64,000 bases of DNA from the NCBI GenBank assembly GCA_963555705.1, contig OY743184.1:30073614-30137613 (forward strand), in the 5' to 3' direction. Source of the stretch: Ligustrum vulgare (taxonomy: Eukaryota > Streptophyta > Magnoliopsida > Lamiales > Oleaceae). Below are positions 23,689-32,178 of the stretch, one piece after another. Made by a program: the position numbers and the translations under genes. The stretch's first letter is position 1; each line of letters starts with the position of its first letter. A model generated the notes under the pieces. That model had not been told where the DNA came from and made no database searches. It saw nothing but the letters and a program-made list of their open reading frames with translations.

Positions 23689-24604
23689 TGATGAGTTCCG
23701 GAGTGGCTCGAAGAACGTTGACCCGTTGCACGTGCCCGTAGGACCAATAACGAGACAAAGAGCCAAAAGAATCAAGCAGGCAATGCAAGGATTCATGCAA
23801 GCGTGGATGGACGAGTGCTCTAGTGCAAAGACTTTATTTACGTTGCATAAGAATGTGGAAGAGGAGCCAAAGTTATTGCAATGCATTTGGATCAAGGAAG
23901 AACAAGAAATTGGGCAGCAGCTGAGTCACGGCCGTAAATACTGAAATCACGGCCGTAACGGATTCACGGCCGTAAAGCCAATATTACGGCCGTAACACTA
24001 CAATGGCGAAATTTTGCAGAAGAGGACTTACGGCCGTAACCCACATCTTCACGGCCGTAAAGAGTTTGGTATCTTTTAGTTCAGAATGTTGATTACGGCC
24101 GTAAAGGTCATTTTCACGGCCGTAACATATGTTGTCAATTTTTAATCCGTAGCGTGATTACGGCCGTAAAGGTTGTTTTCACGGCCGTAAATTAGGTTCC
24201 GAATTTTAAGTTAATATTAGGCGTTTTTAGCTTTTTAGTTTCGGTTGAATTCTAGTTTATTTTTAGTTTCTTTATTTTCTTTGCCTATATATATGGCTTT
24301 ATTCAGCATTGTAAAACACAACTTTATTCTTGAGATTAATGATATTGAAGGTGAGATATTCCCTTATATTTTCTCCGTGTTCTCGTCGAACAAATTGAAC
24401 TTATCAAAGGATTTGACAACCTTTGTGGCGTTCCCCCTTTGTGGTTCTTATCTCCGCATCGTAACGGGTTTTGGGTTTAATATGCCCATAGTTCTTGCGT
24501 CGTGAGGTCGGGGTTGCATTGTTACCGTCTACTATCTTGGATTTTAGAGCTTTCCGGCGTTTAATTCCGCGTGTTCTTGGTGATCCCCATAACGGATCAC
24601 ATCA
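23689..24604 (+). repeat. LTR6, 3' LTR of the outer A element
   Basis: The LTR is 916 bp, TGATG to CATCA. It shares CACTACAATGG, TTTCGGTTG, AGTTTCTTT and CAAATTGAAC with LTR1, marking the outer pair. CACTA intron/exon sequence resumes directly after it. Confidence 0.92.
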
Positions 24605-27531
24605 CATTCCGAGGGAATTCAACATTCTCGATGACCGTCCAAAAAAAGTGTTATAAGGGTTGCGGGGATGAGATGGAAAGATTTCAAGACAAGGCTGGTT
24701 CATAATTTCATTACACATGACCACCCAAAATATACATCTCCTACGCAGCTTTATGATTTCTTGACCGAAGAGCAATGGGAGTTGTTTAAAAAAGAACGAC
24801 AGACGGAAACATTTAAGGTATATTTAAATGTACGCATGTATCTTGTTGAGTGAAAACTAAAAACCTGTGATTTATTTCAGGAGAAAAGTAAGAAGGCGAG
24901 GGAAAGTCAAATGCGGAACGAGCATCCTCATTATTTGGGCTCAGCCGGATATGCGGGGATGAAGCCACATTGGCTAGTAAGTGACCCGCTATCTTCTAAC
25001 TCTTCATGTGACATGATTAGCTCCTCAATTGTAAGCGAGGATCGCAGCCTAGATTGGGTTCGAGCTAGATCGAAGAAGAAAGAAGATGGAACGTATTACA
25101 TCCCCAACGAGAAAACGAGGGAGGTGTTTGATAAAATTGTAAGTATATCTTATCGATTTCTCATATATTCAATTGAAACTTACTTCAATTCTTATATTCA
25201 GTTTTCATTTTTTTTAACAGGTAGAAAAAGCTGAGCAAGCCACGCAGGGGACATTTGTGTCGAGTAGACAACATGATATTCTGAGTGAAGCCCTTGGTAA
25301 AGAGGGTCACTCTGGTTGGGTGAGGGGATATGGCCTGTATGTCACCACGTGGGATGTTTACGGCCGGCCCGATGATTACCTTAGACGATCGTGTGGGGTC
25401 GTGTCAGTAGACGACATTAAAGATATCATCAGGAAGGAGATGGAGGATAGCATCACAGAGCGGGTCAGGCATCAAACCATGTCGGAGATGCAAAGTAAAT
25501 TTGACAATAAGCAGAGAGCGTACCATACTATGCAGAGTAAATATGATGCCATCCTCCAGCGCTTGGGCCTCAATGTTGATGCCGAGGTGGAGGTAACTGC
25601 ACAGCCCCGACCACCAACTCGAAGTAGTTGCCACTCTGTGAATCCAGACCCATTTGATGGTCTTCAGGTACTTACCCATAAAGTATTTAATTTTTTTAGT
25701 ATTGCTTTTTTTAAAATGGAAAGGCCTGACATATATGTTGAAAAATAGAAGTCGATTCCCTGTCGTCTCGTCGTATTTGTTGATGGTGACAAGCAAATAG
25801 TGGCCAGCGGGATGGTTTATCTGTCCGGACCCGAGACTGTGGTGCATCATCAACCACTCTGGCTTGATCATGTGAAGGTGTCCGTTGACCATGTTATAGA
25901 TGGTGCAGAAGCGTTCTATCTTTCAGCGCCATCTCAGCACCACACCACGGTGGGGGAAGCTATTGGAAGTTTTTTCCAATGGCCTAAGGAGTTGGTGATT
26001 TTTGGAGAGGTAATAAAATCGAGTTATATAAAAGTTTATGTCAATATTAATTTCTTTTAAATTTGTATCAGACGTGTTATAATGACAAAAATTGTCTTAT
26101 TACAGGAAGAGGCCCCAAAAAAGATCGTAAAAAATCTAATAAAGGGAAAAGGCCTCAGAGTTTTGAATTATCATCTACCCAGCGACCTGCGATAGTCAAC
26201 GATGAGACTTTACTACGTCTGGGTTATAAATGCAAAATGTTAAACACCCTGGTCCTTCAATTGCCTGTTGGTGATGACTTCTATCAGGTGCCTGTAGATG
26301 CCTCCGTCTTCAATTGTACGTACGAGGATGGTATTTTTGTTACAGTCGCAGACATTACCGATCTGCTTAAAATGCAATGGTTGGATACATTTATCCTACA
26401 AATATTTGCATTGTAAGACTTCTGATCACAAATTACAACTTCAATTTAAATCATTGTTCGATCTCTATTTATTGGTGTCATTATTATTAGGTACCTTCAT
26501 GAGTTAGGTCAGGATTGCGGTATTGATTCAATTGGATTCATGTCTCCGTCACACATTGCGTCGGTGTCGGTAAGAACAAATGCCAATGGTGTTGTAAATT
26601 ATATGGACGAGACCATGAGGGCAATGCAAACAAAGAAATTCATTCTAGCACCGTATTTTCAGGAGTAAGACCATTCTCTCTTGTTAACAGTTAATTTTTT
26701 TTTTTATAATTTGAATCGCACATGTTTGAAGTTGTATTTACATGTTCATAATACGTAGGAACCACTGGATATTGCTAGTGATTTCTCCTCAGAAGAGTAC
26801 GGTGTACTTATTGGATTTAGCTAGTGCATTTAAGAGTGACTTAGATATCAAGCCGCTATTGAATACGTAAGTTATGATAATTTTCATGAAATAATTGTGG
26901 AGTTGTGGTGAAATTGATTGTGGAGTTTTGGTTTCACTTTGATGAATATATGTTGTGATTGTTGAGAAGTTGTGATAGATTCAATAGCAACGCGTCTATT
27001 TACAGGTTGGATAAGTTCAATTTATAGGGGAGACTGCCAAATTTTTATAGAAATCTTAGTTTTTGTATTTATTTATTTACTAACTGGTTCGAATAATTTA
27101 ATTCAATTTTAGGGCTTTCAAACTATATTGGACACAAGGAGGCATTAGGACAAGAGCCAATACAACGTGGCTAAAAATAAAGGTATGAAAACACATATTT
27201 AAAATATATTACAAATCTTTGAATTATTTTCATATTCTATTTAGTTTGATTATTAATATTAGTTTTCAATGTGAAAATTTCAGTGTCCTCAACAGCACGG
27301 AGGTTCTGAGTGTAGCTACTACGTCATGAAAAATATGTATGAGATACTCACTGAACACTTTCAGCGTCCGTCGTTGGAAAAGGTATAAGTTATTGAACGT
27401 GATAATTTTTAATTATGCCTTCATATTTTATTACAAAATAACTGATAATTCATTTTGATTATTTGTAGGTATTTAAAGAGTATTACTCAACGGAGGAAAT
27501 TGCTGAAATTCAAAACTTATGGGCTAAATAA
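24605..27531 (+). CDS. CACTA second gene, exons 2-11: transposase-accessory region and Ulp1-like C48 protease
   Basis: I read ten exons joined by GT-AG introns: 24606-24816, 24881-25138, 25221-25667, 25749-26009, 26106-26412, 26491-26664, 26759-26866, 27113-27182, 27284-27382 and 27469-27531 (TAA). The order is IPREFNILDD and RWKDFKTRL (accessory protein core), EKSKKARESQMRNEHPHYLG, a helical stretch with KDIIRKEMEDSITERVRHQ, a domain like those catalogued as DUF8039 (VASGMVYLSG, FFQWPKELVIF), then the protease. The protease shows NHWILLVI with the catalytic-type His, VYLLDLAS with Asp, and QQHGGSECSYYVMKNM with Gln and Cys. Ulp1/SENP-like domains are known in plant transposons; the substrate is unknown. 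One frameshift lies in an A7 tract near 24641-24647; downstream exons look intact, so this could be a recently silenced gene. Confidence 0.75.
27002..27045 (+). repeat. Copy 2 of the duplicated 45-bp module
   Basis: The intron between the two protease exons holds ACAGGTTGGATAAGTTC and TTATAGGGGAGACTGCC, matching 1924-1968. It lies in the intron between 26867 and 27112. Confidence 0.7.
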
Positions 27532-27714
27532 TTCGTTGATAGGTATGTGTAAATCGACGTGTATTCAAACTTCTATTTACTCAATTACATGTGACATTAA
27601 CAATCTTGTAAATATAATTATTTCTCATTTATTTAACATTATTTTAATTATGTCGATTATATACATATTTGGTGATGTGCATGTGGAAAATGTTCAGTCC
27701 ACGTTTAGGTGATT

Positions 27715-27950
27715 GCAGGTCATGACCTGCAGTGATCTGGATCATTGCAGGTGACATCCAGGTCATTGCAGGTGACATCTAGGTCATTGTAGGCCATGAC
27801 CTGCAGTGGCCTGGGTCATTGCAGGTCATGACCTGCAGTGGCCTGGGTCATTGCAGGTGACGTCCAGGCCATGACCTGTAGTGGCCAGGGTCATTGCAGG
27901 CGACGTCCAGGTCATTGCATGTCATGTCTAGGTCATTGTATTTTACTCTA
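27715..27950 (+). repeat. GGTCATTGCAGG minisatellite with palindromes
   Basis: About a dozen variants of GGTCATTGCAGGTGACATCC or GGTCATGACCTGCAGTGGCC are arrayed here. Units include self-complementary stretches such as GGTCATGACC and CTGCAG. The tract is GC-richer than its surroundings and lies between the protease gene and the subterminal repeats. No coding role is seen. Confidence 0.85.
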
Positions 27951-27989
27951 TAGGCAAATGAATTTCGTGCCAAAAAAAAAAAAAAAAAT

Positions 27990-28165
27990 TTGAAAACGCG
28001 TCGGTTTTGGATTACAACCGACGCCTAAAAAAATAAATTTTTTTTTTCAACTTTACGCGTCGGTTTATAAACAACCGACGCGTAAAGTCTTCACTTTACG
28101 CGTCTGCTTCATACGCGTCGCCTCAAAAACCGACGCCTATTCTCTTAAATAACCGACGCGAAAGA
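27990..28165 (+). repeat. CACTA right subterminal repeats
   Basis: Copies of GCGTCGGTT and AACCGACGC occur in both orientations, for example ACGCGTCGGTTTTGGATTAC followed by AACCGACGCC near 27997-28026 and a second inverted pair near 28056-28086. They match the motif at 1076-1240, so both ends carry the same presumed accessory-protein binding sites. A poly(A) run precedes them at about 27973-27987. Confidence 0.85.
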
Positions 28166-28182
28166 CTGTTTCTGTACTAGTG
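28159..28182 (-). repeat. CACTA right terminal inverted repeat
   Basis: On the complement this end reads CACTAGTACAGAAACAGTC. It is followed directly by the target duplication CTT at 28183-28185. Confidence 0.88.
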
Positions 28183-28368
28183 CTTTGTGTGGGGTTCCCC
28201 CTCTGTGGTTCTTATCTCCGCATCATAACGGGTTTTGGGTTTAATATACCCACAGTTCTTGCGTCGTGAGGTCGGGGTTGCGTTGCTATCGTCTACTAAT
28301 TGGATTTTAAAGCTTTCCGGCGTTTATTTCCGCGTGTTCTTGATGATCCCCCATATCAGATCACATAA
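28183..28368 (+). repeat. A0 3' LTR, right part
   Basis: The LTR resumes after the CACTA with CTTTGTG...GTTCCCCCTCTGTGG and runs to GATCACATAA, where intact LTRs read GATCACATCA. Satellite sequence follows, so A0 was inserted in the satellite. Confidence 0.88.
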
Positions 28369-28459
28369 AATTTCATTTTCAATTCACCCTTAGTTTTATT
28401 TTATGTACACTTTTTTAATATTTTATTTCTTTTTTATTTTCGTGTTGTCAAAAAAAATA
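28369..28459 (+). repeat. Satellite monomer fragment between the two insertion stacks
   Basis: The text TTCACCCTTAGTTTTATTTTA and the following TATTTTATTTCTTTTTTATT and GTGTTGTCAAAAAAAATA match the monomer of the main array. It ends at 28459 and continues at 44499 after the minus-strand solo LTR, and the two parts together give one monomer of about 370 bp. Confidence 0.9.
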
Positions 28460-28618
28460 TGATGTCATCCGTTATGGAATCACGAAGAACACGCGGAATT
28501 ACGACTCTAAACGCCAGAAAGCTCCAAATCCAATTGATAGACGATAACAATGCAACATCGGCCTCACGACGCAAGAACCAGAGGTATATTAAACTCGAGA
28601 CTCGTTACGATGTGGAGA
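28460..28618 (-). repeat. Minus-strand solo LTR, left part
   Basis: It begins TGATGTCATCCG (complement of a CATCA end) and follows the A/C-type LTR end in reverse. The 5-bp target duplication AAATA flanks the whole LTR at 28455-28459 and 44499-44503. Element B was inserted in it with duplication GGAGA. No internal region belonging to this LTR is present, so it is a solo LTR. Confidence 0.9.
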
Positions 28619-29374
28619 TGAACCGGACCAGGCATCGAAGGGAAAAGTCGAGCCACGGGCAATATTACAGTGATCTACGTGCAAAACGGAGTAAGTTTCA
28701 TGTTGGAGTCGAGCCTAGAAGGCGAATGGATCGAGCCGAATCAAAGTGGCAAAGTTTGATGACCAGAAACCTCATTACAGCCATAAAGAAATATCGTCAC
28801 GGGCGTAAGAAATATCGTCACTGCCGTAAGTCTTAAACAGAAGGTCATTTACGGCCGTAAATGAGTTCGTCACGGCCGTAAATCTAATTTCCCGGATTTT
28901 TGCATACTTTGTTAATTTTCCGTTTTTAATCATTTATTTCCATAATTTGATCCCTAATTGCGGCTAGGGCTAGGGCTAGGTCAGTTTTGCTTTATATTAT
29001 CATATTTCATTCATTTGTAAAGACAGTTTGAGTTATTGATTAAAATTGAGAGATGATTCTCTTGTTAAAGTTTGAGTTATTCCCTTTTCTTGAACTTATC
29101 AAAGATCCAGTCTTTGTGGTGTTAACCCAACGAACTTATCAAGGAATTGACAACCCCTGTGGCGTTCACCAATCTTGGTTCTTCAATCCGCATCATCATT
29201 AATTGCATCGTGATTGTCGGGTCAAGGTTTTATCGTCGATTTATCTTTAATTCCGTTATTTATTTCCTTGTGTTCTTGTTTATTTTCGTGTTTAATGTGT
29301 CTTAGATCTTTCCTAGGTTTTTAATTGTGTTATTTTCGCGTGTTTGTCGAGATTCCCCGATTGGGATCGCGTTA
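28619..29374 (+). repeat. Element B 5' LTR
   Basis: It begins TGAACCGGACCAGGC, with a small deletion relative to TGATACGATCTGGACC in the 3' copy, and ends GGGATCGCGTTA. It has a few ACGGCCGTAA palindromes (two clear ones near 28850-28880) and a GGCTAGGGCTAGGGCTAGG tract near 28963-28981. Confidence 0.88.
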
Positions 29375-29376
29375 TC

Positions 29377-29388
29377 TGGTATCAGAGT
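29377..29388 (+). other. Element B primer binding site
   Basis: TGGTATCAGAGT lies two bases after the LTR, matching the initiator-Met tRNA site with one change at the last base. Confidence 0.85.
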
Positions 29389-29805
29389 TTGGATCTATTT
29401 CAGATTCTTGCGTTTCTTGTTATTTCTTGATTTTCTTGATTTTTTTCCTGTTCTTCGTGTCAGTCTTAATTTTCTCCAGTTTGATCCATTTGTCAGTCCC
29501 AAATTTTCAAAAGTATTTTTCTTCTTCGTTTTTCGTCCAAATCCAGTTCCCTTTTTCTGCCGTACTCGTAGTCCAATTCTCTGGAAGATTAAAAAAAATC
29601 CGAAAATTCCCAAATATTCCTCAAATATTCCGAATTTTCTCAATTTCCAAATTTCCTTGTTCTTATTCGTGTCTTACCCTTTTCCAACCCTTGATTGAGT
29701 TCTTGAATTGTTTCTTGATTAGTTCTTAGGTGAAATTTGAAGGCATAGAAAAGTGAAACACGAGTGAAAATACACTTGAGGAGGAATTTATTTTTGATAT
29801 TAAAA
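29389..29805 (+). other. Element B leader
   Basis: Noncoding T/C-rich leader between the PBS and gag. Open frames through it are low complexity (Phe-rich) and are not supported as genes. Confidence 0.65.
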
Positions 29806-30710
29806 ATGTCTTATAGAGAGGGTTCCACATCTTCATCTTCTGTTGGAGATAGAAAACAGCTCAGGGGTGTGAAAAGAAAGAATGAACAGGGTAATGATGA
29901 TATTGCAGCAATGAGGGCACAATTTGAGAGGTTTATGGGTCAGATGGAGAATCGAGGTGCATAACGTGAACAAAGACCTCGGGATCAATCTCATGATGGT
30001 TCTCGGGTTAGGAGAGGTAATAGGCGTGAGGTTGGTATGGATGATGAGGACATGGGCAGTGAAAGTGGAAGTATATCTTTGGTGAGAAGTATGCGAAGGA
30101 GGGGTAGAGGAGATAGGTATGAGAGGAGGCATGATAGGGAGCGTCGTGATGCTAGGAGGCATCGTGGGGGTAGAGATGTTGTTGATGACGACCTTGGGAA
30201 AATTAAAGTGAAAATACCATCATTCCAGGGTAGGAGTGATCCGGAGGCGTACCTGGATTGGGAGACAACGGTCGAACGGCTTTTTGATTGTAATAATTAT
30301 TCAGAAAAGAAGAAGGTGAAATTAGCTGTGACTGAATTCGCAGATTGTGCCAATATTTGGTGGGATCAACTAGTGACGGGTAGGAGGAGAAACCTTGAGG
30401 AGCCGGTGGAGACTTAGGGTGAATTAAAGACCATAATGAGGAAGTGGTTTGTGCCGACTCATTATTATAGAGATATTTACCAGAGGCTGCAGGATATGAC
30501 TCAGGGGTCGAAAAGTGTAGAGGATTATCATAAGGATATGGAGGTGGCGATGATTCGAGCTAATGTGGTGGAGGATAAAGAAGCAACGTTGGCTAGGTTT
30601 CTGAGTGGGCTGGATTGAGATATTACCAATGTCATTTAGCTGCAACATTATGTGGATCTAGAGGATATGATACATATGGCAATGAAGGTGGAAAGACAAC
30701 TAAGGCGAAA
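29806..30710 (+). pseudogene. Element B gag, N-terminal part
   Basis: The ATG at 29806 (MSYREGSTSSSS) starts a gag with coiled acidic/basic stretches, then VKIPSFQGRSDPEAYLDWE, LAVTEFADCANIWWDQLV and HYYRDIYQRLQDMTQGSKSV, the core gag domain shared with A and C. Stops interrupt it at 29962-29964 (TAA), 30415-30417 (TAG, Trp in relatives), 30616-30618 (TGA, Arg in relatives) and 30637-30639 (TAG). It is cut at 30710 by element C and resumes at 41815. Confidence 0.9.
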
Positions 30711-31548
30711 TGATGAGTACCTGAGTGACCCAATGAGTAAGGACCCGTTGCATGTACCAGTGGGACCAATAACGAGGCTGAGGGCTAAGAAGATCAAGCA
30801 AGCAATGCAGGGGTTTATGCAAGCTTGGGTGGATGAATATTCAAGTGCAAGGTCGAAGACTCCATTTTCATTGCATGACAAGATGGGAGATGCGCCAAAA
30901 CCGTTACATTGCATTTGGGTCAAAGAACAAGGAGAAAAGAAGTCAGAGGGCCTTTTACGGCCGTAAGATCTGGAGTTACGGCCGTAACTTTGTTATCGCA
31001 CGGCCGTAAACATCATTTCATGGCCGTAATTGAGTAGTGTAATTTTTTTAGTCAGTAGGTGACTTACGGCCGTAAGAATACATGTCACGGTCGTAAGAGT
31101 TAAATCAGTTTTGGACCCGAGGGTCAATTACGGCCGTAAGAACGAATGTTACGGTCGTAAAAATGCGCCGAGTTTCATTTTAAGTATTTTGCGGCTAGGG
31201 TTATTTTGGACGCGTTTTTGGACTATATTAGGTTTTCTTGGTCATTGTAAACAACACAACTTTTGTGAATGAATGAGATTGATTGAATTAGGTGAGTTTA
31301 TCCCTATTCTTCTTCGTTCTTGATTGAACCCCTTGAACTTATCAAAGGATTTGACAACCTTTGTGGCGTTCACCCCTTTATGGTTCTTCATTCCGCATCT
31401 TAACGGGTCTTGGATTTGATACATCCTTGGTTCTTGAGTCGTGAGTGTCGGGTCATATTGTTATCGTCAATTAATCTGGATTTGGAACTTTCCAAGTGTT
31501 TATACAATTTCCGCGAGATCCCGTGATTCCCCAACAAGAATCACATCA
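30711..31548 (+). repeat. Element C 5' LTR
   Basis: The LTR is 838 bp, from TGATGAGTACC to GAATCACATCA. Its first part encodes [20 protein letters not shown] and AWVDEYSSARSKT, the pol tail. Palindromes of the ACGGCCGTAA type lie at 30956-31160, some decayed. Confidence 0.92.
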
Positions 31549-31550
31549 TT

Positions 31551-31562
31551 TGGTATCAGAGC
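31551..31562 (+). other. Element C primer binding site
   Basis: TGGTATCAGAGC two bases after the LTR; initiator-Met tRNA type. Confidence 0.92.
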
Positions 31563-32178
31563 TTGGCTCTAAATCCAGGTTTTGATATATATAATTCTTG
31601 TTTTGTTTCATTTTTTGTCATTAGATTTCATTGTTCTTGAGCCATCATTGAGTCGGTATTAGATTCTTGGATTTCTTGAAAGTCTTCACTGTTACAAGAT
31701 TGGACTTAGTTTCAATTCTTGTTGATATTGATTGTTCTTGGTTAAAAAAAAAAAGTACGAAATTCAGACAAAAAAAAAAGTGATTATTATTGAAGAGCAA
31801 GATCAAGAACACAATTCCATAGTCAAGAAGATCTTTCTTGATACCTTTTTTTTTTATTTTTCCACATTCTTGGTAGTTTTGTCATCCATCGCCACTTTCA
31901 AAATCTTTCATTCCTTTTACATCAATTTTCTTGAGTCCAATATTCCATCAAATTTTCTTTTCATCCATTTGTGTCTTGCCTTGGGGTCAATTTCACAAAG
32001 ACCAAGTCCGTGAATAGTTTGGTGGGTTCTTTAAGAACTTGAGAAAAGGGAATAGAGAGGAAAAAGGCAGAGTGGTGAGATCAATAGAGGGAAAAATCCG
32101 AATAGAGTGATACACGAGTGCTAAACACGTGAGGATATATTTTCTTGAAAATTATTTCTTTTCCTTTGATCACTAACC
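31563..32178 (+). other. Element C leader
   Basis: Noncoding leader with short poly(A) runs near 31744 and 31770. Its last 150 bases (AAGACCAAGTCCGTGAATAG, GTGATACACGAGTG) match the A-family leaders, showing shared ancestry. No gene is seen. Confidence 0.7.

Larger units (their letters stand above)
5896..24604 (+). mobile_element. Compound Ty3/gypsy block: nested A-family elements amplified in tandem
   Basis: Six A-family LTRs occur: LTR1 5896-6812, LTR2 11074-11989, LTR3 16114-17029, LTR4 21142-22057, LTR5 (minus) 22446-23359 and LTR6 23689-24604. LTR1 and LTR6 share variants (CACTACAATGG, TTTCGGTTG, CAAATTGAAC) that LTR2-5 lack (CACGACAATGG, TTTAGGTTG, CAAATTAAAC). So LTR1/LTR6 belong to an outer element and LTR2-5 to one inserted in its integrase region. 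The inner target duplication is GCCTA: it precedes LTR2, LTR3 and LTR4 and, as TAGGC at 22441-22445, follows inverted LTR5. Repeating LTR/gag-pol/GCCTA units of 5178, 5040 and 5028 bp fit unequal recombination between outer and inner copies. The outer flanks, CATGT and CATTC, match only in part. Confidence 0.88.
1032..28182 (+). mobile_element. CACTA (En/Spm-type) DNA transposon, about 27 kb with an internal retroelement block
   Basis: The left end reads CACAAGTAGAAAAACG and the right end, on the complement, reads CACTAGTACAGAAACAG; they pair as imperfect terminal inverted repeats with one T-to-A change inside the CACTA core and a 2-base gap. The 3-bp target duplication CTT is at 1029-1031 and 28183-28185, and deleting the element restores the LTR sequence found intact elsewhere (gacaacctttgtg). 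Subterminal GCGTCGGTT/AACCGACGC motifs occur at both ends. It carries two genes on the plus strand: a TnpD-type transposase and a second gene with a Ulp1-like protease. About 18.7 kb of its length is a later gypsy block at 5896-24604, so the element itself was about 8.4 kb. With a decayed transposase it is not autonomous. Confidence 0.93.
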
